A stretch of DNA of 64,000 nt, from the NCBI RefSeq assembly GCF_965342175.1, contig NZ_CBDRBL010000012.1:1-64000 (forward strand). The letters run 5' to 3'. A program made the position numbers and the translations under genes. Shown in pieces: positions 24,643-34,530 of the stretch. This stretch comes from Actinacidiphila sp965342175 (GTDB lineage: Bacteria > Actinomycetota > Actinomycetes > Streptomycetales > Streptomycetaceae). The notes beneath the pieces are model-generated. The model was not told the origin of the DNA. It was given only the letters and a program-made list of their open reading frames with translations, and ran no database searches. The first letter of the stretch is position 1. Every line of letters begins with the position of its first letter.

Positions 24643-25485
24643 ATGCCTTCTTTCGACACTCCCGAACCGATCACCGTCACCGCCCATGTGGGCGCCGGCT
24701 CCATCCGGTTCACCGCGGGCGACCGCTCCGACACCGTGGTCGAGGTGCGGCCCCGCGAGCCGAAGCGGGACAAGGACGTACGGGCCGCCGAGCAGACCGA
24801 GGTCGCGTTCGCGGGCGGCGCCCTGACCGTCAGGACGAAGGAGCGCTTCCTCATCGGTCCCAGCGGCGTCGTCGACGTGACGGTCGAACTGCCCGCGGGC
24901 TCGCACGTCGACGTGACCGGCTCCTGGACCCAGGTGCTCGGCGAGGGCCGGCTGGGCGAGGTCCGGGTCAAGACCTCGTCCAACGACGTCCGCTTCGACA
25001 CGACCGGCCCGCTGCAGCTGACCGCCTCGCACGGCGCGGTCGCCGTCGACCGGATCGAGGGCTCGGCCGAGATCACCACCAGCTCCGGCAGCCTGCGCGT
25101 CGGCACGGTCCACGGCCCCGCCGACATGAAGAACTCGCACGGCACCACGACCGTCGGCGCCGCGCTCGGCGAACTGCGGGTGCGCGGAGCACACGGCAAC
25201 GTCGACATCGCGCGCGCGGAGAGCTCGGTCACGGCCACCGTCGCCCACGGCAACCTGCGGGTCGCCGACGTCGCGCGCGGCACCGTCCGGCTGGAGACCT
25301 CCTACGGCGCCATCGAGGTCGGCGTCCGCGAGGGCACGGCCGCCTGGCTCGACGTCAGCTCCGAGCGCGGGCAGGTGCGCAACACGCTCGCCGGCTCCGA
25401 GCCCCCGCAGAAGACCGAGGACTCCGTCGAGGTCCACGCCCGGACCCGCTGGGGCAACATCGAGATCCACCGCGCCCGGCCCTGA
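24643..25485 (+). CDS. DUF4097 beta-solenoid protein
   Basis: A 280-residue soluble protein with AGGAGG before ATG 24643. It consists of repeated short beta strands such as VTGSWTQVLGEG, VKTSSNDVRFDTTGP, LTASHGAVAVDRIEG and TSSGSLRVGTVHG, the putative-adhesin DUF4097 pattern of a right-handed beta-solenoid. There is no signal peptide or anchor, so it is probably cytoplasmic. DUF4097 genes are regularly placed between HicB-like and DrrA-like genes in Streptomyces. The role is unknown; a scaffold or sensor for the exporter is speculation. Confidence 0.85.
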   Translation: MPSFDTPEPITVTAHVGAGSIRFTAGDRSDTVVEVRPREPKRDKDVRAAEQTEVAFAGGALTVRTKERFLIGPSGVVDVTVELPAGSHVDVTGSWTQVLGEGRLGEVRVKTSSNDVRFDTTGPLQLTASHGAVAVDRIEGSAEITTSSGSLRVGTVHGPADMKNSHGTTTVGAALGELRVRGAHGNVDIARAESSVTATVAHGNLRVADVARGTVRLETSYGAIEVGVREGTAAWLDVSSERGQVRNTLAGSEPPQKTEDSVEVHARTRWGNIEIHRARP

Positions 25486-25551
25486 CCAGCACGACCTTCG
25501 GGCGCCCGCGCCCCCGACCCCACTCACTTGAGCCTTCGATCGGAGGGTCCC

Positions 25552-26553
25552 ATGGCTGCATCTGTCATGCCCACGTCCAACCAGTCGGACGGCCACGCGC
25601 CACCGGCCGCCGTCTCCGCCATCGGTCTTCGCAAGTCCTTCGGCGACAAGACCGTGCTCGACGGCATCGACCTGCGCATCCCCGCCGGTTCCGTCTTCGC
25701 GCTGCTGGGTCCGAACGGCGCCGGCAAGACCACCGCCGTGAAGATCCTGTCCACCCTCATCACGGCCGACGGCGGGCAGGCCCAGGTCGCGGGCCACGAC
25801 CTCGCGAGCGAGCCGCAGGCGGTGCGCGCGGCGATCGGCGTCACCGGGCAGTTCTCCGCCGTCGACGGACTGATCACCGGCGAGGAGAACATGCTCCTCA
25901 TGGCCGACCTGCACCACCTGTCCAAGCGCGAGGGGCGCCGGGTCGCCGCCGAACTGCTGGAGCGGTTCGACCTGGTGGATGCCGCGAAGAAGCCGGCCTC
26001 CACCTACTCGGGCGGCATGAAGCGCCGCCTGGACATCGCCATGACCCTGGTCGGCGACCCCCGTGTCATCTTCCTCGACGAGCCCACCACCGGCCTCGAC
26101 CCCCGCTCCCGGCACACCATGTGGCAGATCATCCGCGACCTCGTCCGCGCCGGCGTCACCGTCTTCCTCACCACCCAGTACCTGGAGGAGGCCGACGAAC
26201 TCGCCGACCGCATAGCGGTGCTGAACAACGGCACCATCGTCGCCGAGGGCACCGCCGAGGAACTCAAGCGGCTCATCCCCGGCGGACACGTCCGCCTCCG
26301 CTTCACCGACCCCGCGGCCTACCGCGAGGCCGCCACCGCCCTGGCGGCCGCCGTCGGCGACGACGACACCCTGACGCTGCGGATCCCCAGCGACGGCAGT
26401 CAGCGCGCGCTGCGCAATCTGCTGGACCGACTCGAGGCCGCCGCCGTCCACGCCGACGAACTGACCGTCCACACGCCCGACCTCGACGACGTCTTCTTCG
26501 CCCTCACCGGCGACACCACCCTCCCCCACCAGCCCACGGAGGCCCTGCGATGA
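25552..26553 (+). CDS. DrrA-type ABC exporter ATPase
   Basis: A 333-residue ATP-binding subunit, started at ATG 25552 after CGGAGGG. It carries Walker A LGPNGAGKT (52-60), Q-loop GVTGQFSAVD, signature YSGGMKRRL (152-160), Walker B VIFLDEPTTG and H-loop region TTQYLEEAD. The C-terminal extension (about 240-333) with PDLDDVFFALTG is the DrrA-type regulatory domain. It belongs to the daunorubicin-resistance-like exporter group. Its last four bases overlap the permease start (ATGA). Probable function is export of a lipophilic drug or metabolite. Confidence 0.92.
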   Translation: MAASVMPTSNQSDGHAPPAAVSAIGLRKSFGDKTVLDGIDLRIPAGSVFALLGPNGAGKTTAVKILSTLITADGGQAQVAGHDLASEPQAVRAAIGVTGQFSAVDGLITGEENMLLMADLHHLSKREGRRVAAELLERFDLVDAAKKPASTYSGGMKRRLDIAMTLVGDPRVIFLDEPTTGLDPRSRHTMWQIIRDLVRAGVTVFLTTQYLEEADELADRIAVLNNGTIVAEGTAEELKRLIPGGHVRLRFTDPAAYREAATALAAAVGDDDTLTLRIPSDGSQRALRNLLDRLEAAAVHADELTVHTPDLDDVFFALTGDTTLPHQPTEALR

Positions 26554-27350
26554 GTACCCCGGCCCTCGCCCTGCGCGACTGCACCACCATGCTCCGCCGC
26601 AACCTCCTGCACGCCCGCCGCTACCCCTCCCTCACCCTCAACCTCCTGCTCACCCCGATCATGCTGCTCCTGCTGTTCGTCTACGTCTTCGGCGACACCA
26701 TGAGCGCCGGGATCGGCGGCGGCGCCCCCGACCGCTCCGCCTACATCGCCTACCTCGTCCCGGGCCTGCTCCTGATGACCATCGGCAGCACGACCGTCGG
26801 CACCGCCGTCTCCGTCTCCAACGACATGACCGAGGGCATCATCGCCCGGTTCCGCACCATGGCCATCCACCGCGGCTCCGTGATCGTCGGACACGTCATC
26901 GGCAGCGTCCTGCAGTCCGTCATCAGCGTCGTCCTCGTCGGCGCCGTCGCCGTCGCCGTCGCCATCGGCTTCCGCTCCACCGGCGCCACTCCCCTGGAAT
27001 GGCTCGCCGCCCTCGCCCTCCTCGTCGGCTTCGCCACCGCACTGACCTGGATCGCCGTCGGCATGGGCCTGGTCAGCCCCAACGCCGAGGCCGCCAGCAA
27101 CAACGCGACGCCCCTGATCCTGCTGCCGCTGCTGTCCAGCGCCTTCGTCCCCCTCCACTCCATGCCCGGCTGGTTCCAGCCCATCGCCCAGTTCCAGCCG
27201 TTCACCCCCGCCATCGAGACCCTCCGCGGCCTCCTCCTCGGCACCGGGATCGGCGACGACGGCTGGATCGCCGCCGCCTGGTGCGTCGGGCTCACCGTCC
27301 TGGGCTACCTCTGGTCGACCGCCAGGTTCAACAGCACCACCCGCTTCTGA
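26550..27350 (+). CDS. DrrB-type ABC exporter permease
   Basis: A 266-residue integral membrane subunit (ABC-2 type) with about six helices. Segments include LNLLLTPIMLLLLFVYVFG, AYLVPGLLLMTIGSTTVGTAV, the short VSNDMTEGIIARFRTMAI coupling element and the C-terminal PLLSSAFVPLHSMPGWFQPIAQFQPFTP typical of DrrB-like permeases. Start ATG 26550 is coupled to the ATPase stop. Two copies would pair with two ATPases. The gene ends the operon; a strong hairpin follows. Confidence 0.92.
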   Translation: MSTPALALRDCTTMLRRNLLHARRYPSLTLNLLLTPIMLLLLFVYVFGDTMSAGIGGGAPDRSAYIAYLVPGLLLMTIGSTTVGTAVSVSNDMTEGIIARFRTMAIHRGSVIVGHVIGSVLQSVISVVLVGAVAVAVAIGFRSTGATPLEWLAALALLVGFATALTWIAVGMGLVSPNAEAASNNATPLILLPLLSSAFVPLHSMPGWFQPIAQFQPFTPAIETLRGLLLGTGIGDDGWIAAAWCVGLTVLGYLWSTARFNSTTRF

Positions 27351-27368
27351 TCCGGTACCCGCACCACG

Positions 27369-27400
27369 GCGGAGGGCCCGCGCCAACGCGGGCCCTCCGC
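27369..27400 (+). terminator. Strong terminator after the ABC exporter operon
   Basis: A 14-bp perfect stem (GCGGAGGGCCCGCG, 27369-27382, with its complement 27387-27400) and a CCAA loop begins 19 bases after the permease stop codon. Confidence 0.8.
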
Positions 27401-27582
27401 CCGCGTCGTGCTTCCCGGGTGGGCGGAGGAGATACGCAAAATAGCCGCCACTTCATGGCAGAGCGTGACGATCGAATACGGTGAGTGTGCATACGCTCCG
27501 TGATCCAGCCCTGGCCTCCGCCACGCCGCTGGTCGCTGCTTATGGTGGCCGCTGTCAGTCGGTCGGGTGTGGGGCGGTTGGT

Positions 27583-30500
27583 GTGGCGTCGCTGGAGCGG
27601 ACGGCGTATCCGAGGTTCAAGAGGCTGATCTCGGAACGGGAGTTGCGGGAGTTTCTCACGACGTCGGCGGAGGATGTGGTTTGGGCGCGTGAGCGTACGC
27701 ATGACCGCCCAAGCCGGCTCTTGGCGCTGCTGGTGATGCTGAAGTCCGCGGCGCGGCTGGGCCGTGTCCCCAACCTCGGGGAGATACCCGAGGTGGTCGT
27801 GGCTCACGTGCGCGATCAGGCGAGGCTCACTGCGGGGACGGTGCCAGAGGCGGATTCCGAACGGAGCGAGGAGCGCTACCGGTCGGCCGTACGTGACCGT
27901 CTGGAGCTGAAGCACAGGCCGGGCGAGGCCCGCGCGGTCGCGGAGGCGGCGATGCGGGCGGCGGCGCCGGTGAAGGCGCATACCGCGGACCTGGTGAACG
28001 TGGCGCTGGAGGAGCTGGTCCGACAGAAGGAGCGGCTGGAGCTGCCTGCGTTTTCCACCCTGGACCGGATGGCCGCCCGTATCCGCTTCGAGGTGGAAGC
28101 CTCGCAGTGCGAGGCGATCGTCGCGCGCATGAGTGACGCGGCGCGGGAGCGGGTCGCGGGCATGTTGGAGGTCGTCGAGGGCGAGTACCAGAGCCTGTTC
28201 GCGTGGATCAAGCAGCCCGCCCGGCGGGCGACCTGGTCGCGGTTCAGGGCCCATGCGGAGCGGATGGAGAGGGTGGACGGGCTGGGGGATGCCGTCTTCT
28301 GGGTGGGGAAGACACCGCCGGCGAAGGTGGCCGCGCTGGCCGAGCAGGCGAGGGTGCTGTCGGTGGGCGAGATGAAGGACATTGCCGAGCCCCGCCGTAC
28401 CGCGATGACCGTGTGCCTGCTCGCGCAGGTGCAGGCGGCGGTGCGGGACGAGACCGTGGTGATGCTCTCCAAGCGCATGTCCCGGCACCTCAAGCGGGCC
28501 CAGGAAGAGCTGCTGGAGATCGAGAAACGGCAGAAGGAGACCACCGAGCAGCTCCTGGCCACCCTCCGGGACGTGCTCCGCCCTGCGCGGCAGTGGCGAG
28601 GCAGCTCCCGGCGCGTGGGAGGGGGAGGCGTGGCTGGATGACCTGCTGGCGCTGAAGAACGCCCGGGCCGCGATCGAGACGGCGGGAGGGTTCGACGCCC
28701 AGCTGGCGGAGCTGGAGGCTCTGGACGCCTACCGGGGCAGCAACTACACGGCACTGGTAGAGCGCTTCTTCAAGCCGGACCGGCCGACCATGTTCAAGAT
28801 CGCCCGCCGTCTGTCGTTCACCGCGACCTCGACCGACCGCAGCGTGCTGGACGCGATGGACCACGTCCTCGCTCACCAGCACCTCACCCGGCCCCTCGTG
28901 GCGGACACGCATCCCACCCGCAAGGACGAGAACGGGGAGTTGATACGGCTGGACCTGTCGTTCGCGCCGAAGATGTGGCTGAAGACCGTCTACTCCCGCC
29001 AGCAGCCGGGGATGCTGGTCCGCCGCCATTTCGAGGCAATGGTGTTCGCCCGCCTCGTGGAAGAGCTGCGCTGCGGCGACGTCGCCGTGATCGGCGCCGA
29101 GGACTACGGTGACTGGACCCGCATGCTCCTGCCCTGGGAGCAGTGCGAGCCCAAGCTCACCGGCTTCTGCGAGCAGGCCGGCATCCCGGCCACCGCGAGC
29201 GAGTTCACCGTTCAGCTGCGCGAGCGGCTCACCACGATCGCCGAGACCGTGGACGCCGGGTATCCGGACAACAAGGACCTCACCATCGACCCGGTCACCG
29301 GCGTCCCCTCCCTTGCTCTACGCATAGCAGGCGAGCGCACCGCCTCCGCGGAGAAGCTGGAGGAAGGCTCTCCGAGCGGCTTCCCGCCCGCAGCGTGCTG
29401 GAACATCTGGCGCGAGCGGCGCACTGGACGGACTGGTGGAAACGGCCCGGCCCACGCTCGGGCAGCGAGCCGAAGCTGAAGGAACCCCTGCCGCGCTACG
29501 TGACCACCGCGTTCGTCTACGGCTCCGGGCTCGGCCCCGCCCAGGCGGTGCGCCACATGCGGGGCAGCGTGGCCGCGCACGAACTCGGCGCGATCGCGAA
29601 GCGCCACTTCACCATCCCGGTTCTCAACCGGTGCGGGGCCGATGTCGTCAACGCCCACGCCGGCCTGGACCTGACGGCGGCGTGGGGGGATGGGTCGGTG
29701 GCGGCGGTGGACGGCACCATGATGGACACCGTCATCGACAACCTCCTCGCCGAGACCTCGATCCGCTACGGCGGCTACGGCGGGATCGCCCACCACCTGG
29801 TCTCCGACACGTACGTTGCGCTTTTCTCCCGGTTCATCCCTTGTGGGGTGTGGGAGGCCGTCTACCTCATCGACTCGCTCCTTGCGAACGAGTCGGAGGT
29901 CAGGCCGGACACCGTACACGCCGACACCCAGGGACAGTCCTTCCCGGTCTTCGGGCTCGCCCACCTGCTCTGCATCGACCTGCTGCCGCGGATCCGGAAC
30001 TTCCAGGACCTCACCTTCCACCGCCCCGATCCCCAGGTGCGCTACCGGCATATCGACGCGCTGTTCTCCGCTGATCCGCGTACCTGCATCGACTGGCGCC
30101 TCATCGAGAGCGGCTGGAAGGACCTCATGCAGGTCGGCCTGTCGGTACGGGAAGGCACCGTGTCCTCCGTCACCCTCCTGCGGCGCCTGAACAACCATTC
30201 CCGCAAGAACCAGATCTACCGGGTCTTCCGCGAGGTCGGCCGCGCCGTCCGGACGATCGTCCTGCACCGCTACCTGTCGGACCCGCAGCTGCGGGAGCAG
30301 ATCACCAGAGCGACGAACAAGGCCGAGGCATACAACGGGTGCACGAAGTGGCTGCACTTCGGCGGGGAGGGCTACCTGCGCTCCCGCGATCCCGAACTCC
30401 ACGAGAAGGCCGTCAAGTTCCTCGACCTGATGGCCAACAGCATCATCTTCTCCACCACCGTCGACATGACCGAGACACTGCGCCAGATGGCCGCCCAAGG

Positions 30501-30648
30501 CCGGGAGGTGAACCCCGACGACATCGCCGCGCTCAGTCCGCACCGCAGGGACAACGTGCTCCGCTTCGGCGACTACGACACCGCCACCCTCCACATCCCG
30601 CCCGGCCCGTACGTCAGCGCGCTTCGCCTTCCTGCTGATGGTCGCTGA
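27583..30648 (+). pseudogene. Tn3-family transposase, broken by two frameshifts
   Basis: Together the frames give a nearly full-length Tn3 transposase (about 1000 residues). The N-terminal DUF4158 part (VASLERTAYPRFKRLISERELREF) starts near GTG 27583. It stays in frame 1 to about 28585, continues in frame 2 (GEAWLDDLLALKNARAAIETAGGF ...), and returns to frame 1 near 29365 for the DDE domain (SRFIPCGVWEAVYLIDSLL, TVHADTQGQSFPVFGLAHLLCIDLLPRIRNF, YNGCTKWLHFGGEGYL). Both shifts could be real decay or sequencing error. Codon use is less G/C-biased than neighbours. No resolvase gene or convincing terminal inverted repeats were found. Confidence 0.88.
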
Positions 30649-30783
30649 CAGGGGCAGCCGAGAATGACGGCCAACCGGAATACAGCCGGAACAGGCAATT
30701 AAAGGAAATCCGGGCATCTTCGCTCGGTGGGATCCGCCGGAGTGCGCCGTGCGTAAGGCCGGATCGGTCAGCGTGAGCCAGTC

Positions 30784-31467
30784 CTACCGGTTGAGGGCAA
30801 CCACCGGCCCCCGGGCGATCAGGACGTCGGCTTCGTGGCGCCAGCCGAGGGAGGAGTAGAGGTGCTGGCCGTCCTCACTGGCGATGAGAAGACCGGTACG
30901 GGCGCCCTGGGCCACGGCGGCCTCCGCCAGAGCGCTCATCATGGCGCGGCCCAGGCCGCGCCGCCGGTGCGCCGCGTCCGTCTCGATGCGATCGGCGATC
31001 GCATCGGCGCCGACCACGGCGATGGTGCCGCGCGCCGCCACCTCTCCAGAGGAGTCATGGAGGGAGACGACCGTGACTGGTCCCTCCGTGCGAACCTCGC
31101 GCTCGTACGGCGCGGCGGGCGCGTGCTGCGGGTGCCCGGTCAGATCGGTCGTCATGAACCACTCTGACCGGTGGAGCACTTCCAGTCCGGCGGCGTCGAC
31201 GACGGATTCGACGGTGCCTGGACGCAGCGTAGGCACCGTGAGCCAGGTGGTCTGCCTCGCGGCGGCGACGGCTGCCGCCAGCCGTGCCAAGGACTCGGGC
31301 TCCTCGTCCGCACGCAGCGCGAACACCTCGACCTCGCGGCCGGGTTGGTCGCACTTGGACCGCAGGCCGTCCCCTGCGGACTCGACCGGCTCGGCCTCGG
31401 GCAGGGAGCGAGCCACGGTCCAACCGTTCAGCCAACGTCGTATCAGCTCTGATTCAATCTTCGTCAT
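30784..31467 (-). CDS. GNAT-family N-acetyltransferase
   Basis: A 227-residue protein started at ATG 31467. The C-terminal half is a GNAT domain: GTIAVVGADAIADRIETDAAHRRRGLGRAMMSALAEAAVAQGA holds the acetyl-CoA loop (HRRRGLG), followed by LYSSLGWRHEADVLIAR. The N-terminal half (about 1-110) is family-specific and may bind the acceptor. It lies directly after the Tn3 remnant, and its stop codon is 135 bases past the end of the transposase frame. The substrate is unknown. Confidence 0.82.
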   Translation of the reverse strand: MTKIESELIRRWLNGWTVARSLPEAEPVESAGDGLRSKCDQPGREVEVFALRADEEPESLARLAAAVAAARQTTWLTVPTLRPGTVESVVDAAGLEVLHRSEWFMTTDLTGHPQHAPAAPYEREVRTEGPVTVVSLHDSSGEVAARGTIAVVGADAIADRIETDAAHRRRGLGRAMMSALAEAAVAQGARTGLLIASEDGQHLYSSLGWRHEADVLIARGPVVALNR

Positions 31468-31632
31468 CCGGCGATTAGAGCATGACCGCAACCGGTGGAC
31501 GGGCGAATAACCATCCCCCGTCGGCCGCCGCCAGGGCGACGCCGCCCTCCAAGCCAGTCGGTCTGATCCTCTTCTCGGTCATCACTCTACGTATTCACTA
31601 GCCGAGCGGTGTGCCCCAACCACAGGCTTCTG

Positions 31633-31702
31633 GTCTTTGGAGGAGATACGCCCGAAGGGCGCCCTCGCGGGGGCGCCCTTCGGGCGTATCTCCTCCAAAG
31701 AC
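31633..31702. terminator. 32-bp-arm perfect inverted repeat
   Basis: Bases 31633-31664 and 31671-31702 are exact inverted complements (arm GTCTTTGGAGGAGATACGCC...) with a 6-base loop. The structure starts 34 bases after the stop codon of phoD on the minus strand and precedes the acetyltransferase gene. It is much longer than ordinary terminators and could be a terminator, a mobile palindrome or a small structured RNA. Confidence 0.75.
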
Positions 31703-31736
31703 TTCCCGGCGGCGGCGAGCGGGCGCGGTCGTCGGG

Positions 31737-33410
31737 TCAGCCGGTCGTGAGGCGCGTGTCCATCACGGTCACCAGCGCTGCCCGCTGCGAGATCCCCTTC
31801 GGCGCACGGGTCTGGTCGAGGCGGAGCTCCGCGGCACGGCCGCGCAGGGTCAGGGTCATGAGCTGGTTGCCGAACCACGGGCCGTCCAGTTTGCGCCAGC
31901 GCAGCGAGGGGGTGGCGGCCCGGCCGTGACGGGTGAGGGCGCGGCCGACGAGGCGGGCGGGCCAGGTCCAGGCGAAGCGGAAGGCCAGGCGCATGTACCC
32001 GGGGATCGTGTTGTGCACCGGGGAGCAGGTGAGTTGCAGCAGCCTGGAGCGCAGGGGTGCGCCGGGTCGGTGGGCCTCGGCGGTGTAGGCGTGGTGGACG
32101 TCGCCGGACAGGACGCAGATCGTGGCGGGGGCCTCGGCGTCGCAGGCGGCGTCGGTGAGGATCCCGGCGAGGTCCTCGAAGGAGTCGGGGAAGGCCGACC
32201 AGTGTTCGAGGTCGCCGGCCCGGCGCAGGCGTTCGCCGCGGTGGGTCCAGCGGTGGCCGCGGCTGCCGCCGCACAGGGCGGCGCTCCAGGCCTCGGTGGC
32301 GTGGACGGCGTGCGGGAGGAGCCAGGGCAGGGAGGTGCCGATGAGCAGGTGGTCGAAGCTGCCGTCGGGGCGGGCGTTGCGGCGCAGCCAGTCGAGTTCC
32401 GCCGGGTCGAGCATGGCGCGTTCGTGTTCGTCCAGGACGCGGACGGCACGTGAGTCGACCATGAGCAGGCGGGTGCGCCCGAGGTCACGGCGGTAGCTCC
32501 AGCGGGTGTGCGCCGGGTCGGCCTCCACACGGGCGGCGAAGGCGCGCAGGGTCTCGGTGCCGTCGTCGGCGGCGCGCACCGCCGCGAGGAGTTCGTCGGC
32601 GGCGAGTTCGGCGGGGGTGAGGTTGCCGAGGTGCTGGTGGACCCAGTACGAGGTGAGGCCGCTGGTGACGCGTTCGTGCCACCAGGCCGTCTCCCGCATG
32701 GAGGCGCGCCACGAGTGGGAGGTGTTCCAGTCGTCCACGACGTCGTGGTCGTCGAAGATCATGCAGCTGGGCACGGTGGACAGCAGCCAGCGGATGTCCG
32801 GGTCGAGCCAGGACTCGTAGTAGAGGTGAGCGTATTCCTCGTAGTCGGCGACCTGGTCCCAGGGCGCGTCGTTCAGGTCGCGGCGCCGGGCGAGCCAGCG
32901 GCGGGTGGCCGCGGATGTCTCGTCGGCGTAGATCTGGTCGCCGAGCAGCAGCAGGAGGTCGGGGCGGGGCGCCTCGCCGGAGGCGATGTGGTGGGCCAGG
33001 GTGTCCAGCGCGTCCGGGCCGATGGGGTCGGGTTCGTCCGGGGGCGGTGCCGCCCAGCGGCAGGAGCCGAAGGCGACCCGCAGCGGCCGTCCGTCCCCCT
33101 CCCCGTCCCCTTCGCCGTAGCCGCCGTGCCGGGCGGTGCGGATGGTGCTCGGCGGGTACGGGGAGCCCGGCAGCGGCCAGACCTGCTGCCCGTCGAGGAG
33201 CACGCGGTACGGCGTGGTGGTGCCGGGGCGCAGCCCGCCCACGGTGACGATCGCGTAGTGGTGACCGGCGATCTGCCAGGTGTGCTCGGTGCCGCCGGCC
33301 CCGTCGTCGCACGCGACGCTCACGGTGGCGGGGCGGTCGGCCTCGACCCACACGGTGGCCGTGTCCTCGTCCACGTACCTCAGCAGCGGGCCCAGGCGCA
33401 GTTCTGCCAT
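31737..33410 (-). CDS. phoD: PhoD-family alkaline phosphatase
   Basis: A 557-residue metallophosphatase/phosphodiesterase of the PhoD family. An N-terminal beta domain (1-100, LGPLLRYVDEDTATVWVEAD) precedes the catalytic core with VAFGSCRW, LLLLGDQIYADE (metal Asp), FDDHDVVDDW, LLMVDSR and CVLSGDVHHAYTAE. No Tat signal peptide is present, unlike classic PhoD, so it is probably cytoplasmic like related actinobacterial proteins. Substrates would be intracellular phosphodiesters or phosphoesters. It ends 34 bases before a very long inverted repeat. Confidence 0.88.
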   Translation of the reverse strand: MAELRLGPLLRYVDEDTATVWVEADRPATVSVACDDGAGGTEHTWQIAGHHYAIVTVGGLRPGTTTPYRVLLDGQQVWPLPGSPYPPSTIRTARHGGYGEGDGEGDGRPLRVAFGSCRWAAPPPDEPDPIGPDALDTLAHHIASGEAPRPDLLLLLGDQIYADETSAATRRWLARRRDLNDAPWDQVADYEEYAHLYYESWLDPDIRWLLSTVPSCMIFDDHDVVDDWNTSHSWRASMRETAWWHERVTSGLTSYWVHQHLGNLTPAELAADELLAAVRAADDGTETLRAFAARVEADPAHTRWSYRRDLGRTRLLMVDSRAVRVLDEHERAMLDPAELDWLRRNARPDGSFDHLLIGTSLPWLLPHAVHATEAWSAALCGGSRGHRWTHRGERLRRAGDLEHWSAFPDSFEDLAGILTDAACDAEAPATICVLSGDVHHAYTAEAHRPGAPLRSRLLQLTCSPVHNTIPGYMRLAFRFAWTWPARLVGRALTRHGRAATPSLRWRKLDGPWFGNQLMTLTLRGRAAELRLDQTRAPKGISQRAALVTVMDTRLTTG

Positions 33411-33675
33411 GGCGGTCGGCCTTCCCTCCGTCGTCGTGAGGTGTGGACGTCGGAGGGGAAGGCGTGAGTTCCCGGCCGCGGTCCCGGCCGCGGTCCCGAC
33501 GGCCGGGCGGGGCCGGGACGCGGGGTCAGCAGCCTCTGAGCACGCTGCTGAGCTTTCGCCCGCCGACGCGCGGCATCCCGCGGCGACCCGGCCGCCCGCG
33601 CCGTGCGGGACATCACCGGACCCGCGCCCCCGCGGCGGTCAGGACGACGAGGCCGCCCCGAGGCCGGCCGCGCCC

Positions 33676-34431
33676 TCAGGCCGACGGGGCGGCGGGGGCC
33701 GCGCCGAACTCGAGAACCGCGTCGCGGACGATCGCCTCGAGGCGGGCATGGTGCGCGCCGCGCCAGTACGGGCGTTCGCAGTCGGCGCACTGCGCGAACA
33801 CGTCGTAGCTGCGTCGGGTGCCGTGCTCCAGCTTCTCCCAGACCGCGTCCTTGTCGGCCTCCCGCAGCGGCCCGTTGCACGCCGCGCAGCGCGTCCAGGG
33901 CTCCAGGGCCGGGGCGAACCGGCCGAGCACGTCGCGCAGTTGCTCGTCGGGCTGGTCGCTGTAGACGTACGCGCCCGCCCACAGCTCCCGGCGGCGCAGC
34001 AGGCCGCGGTCACGGGAGAGCATCACCCGCCGCTCGGCGGCCGACCGGGTGGCCAGGGCGGGGTCGCCGATGTCCTCGCTCTCGTACGCGGCGTCGACGC
34101 CCAGCAGCCGCAAGCGCCGCGCGAGGGTGCCCAGGTGCACGTCGAGCAGGAAGCGCAGCGGCGCACCCGGAACGCGCTGCGGTCGGGTGACCGGCTCGAC
34201 CTCCACGTACTCGCCGGACATCGGCACATAGGAGGTGGGGACCTCCCGGCCGTCCACCAGCAGCCGGCCGACCTCGGTGAGCGGGACCCCGAGTGACTCC
34301 ACGACGTGCCCCAGGGAGGACACGCCGTCGGTGACGACGATGGTCCGCCCCTCCCGTCGTACCGCAGCGGTGAAGAGCCGCAGCGGGGAGGCGAAGCTGA
34401 TGCCGATCTCAGGTCCGTTCAGGCCGCTCAC
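33676..34431 (-). CDS. Mut7-C RNase-domain protein with ubiquitin-like N-terminus
   Basis: A 251-residue protein from GTG 34431. The first 90 residues resemble a ubiquitin/ThiS-like beta-grasp domain (TIVVTDGVSSLGHVVESLGVPLTEVGRLLVDGREV). The rest is the Mut7-C domain, a PIN-like RNase fold: RFLLDVHLGTLARRLRLLGVDAAY, VMLSRDRGLLRRR, then a zinc ribbon with CAACNGPL and CADCERPYWRGAHHARL. Bacterial Mut7-C proteins are predicted RNases. The pairing with a beta-grasp domain is a known architecture. Metal ligands Asp (LDVH, SRDRG) and four Cys are all kept. Confidence 0.85.
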   Translation of the reverse strand: MSGLNGPEIGISFASPLRLFTAAVRREGRTIVVTDGVSSLGHVVESLGVPLTEVGRLLVDGREVPTSYVPMSGEYVEVEPVTRPQRVPGAPLRFLLDVHLGTLARRLRLLGVDAAYESEDIGDPALATRSAAERRVMLSRDRGLLRRRELWAGAYVYSDQPDEQLRDVLGRFAPALEPWTRCAACNGPLREADKDAVWEKLEHGTRRSYDVFAQCADCERPYWRGAHHARLEAIVRDAVLEFGAAPAAPSA

Positions 34432-34530
34432 CCCGCCAGGATGTCACTCCTGCGGCGTGGGGCACATGCCATTTCCCCCGGTCGGTGCGCTCCGCGCCGC
34501 GGTCCGGCGCCGCGCCGGCCCACGTCGCAG

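Noticed and set aside
24556..26529. A 657-codon frame antisense to the DUF4097 and ABC ATPase genes
   Set aside because: No ribosome site and no recognisable domain; the plus-strand genes are clear.
29212..30717. A 501-codon frame opposite the Tn3 transposase
   Set aside because: The sense strand encodes the transposase DDE domain, and the antisense product has no family features.
27420..30720. Terminal inverted repeats of the Tn3 element
   Set aside because: Comparison of both flanks gave only short chance matches around CTGTCAG/CTGACAG, not the expected 38-bp repeats.
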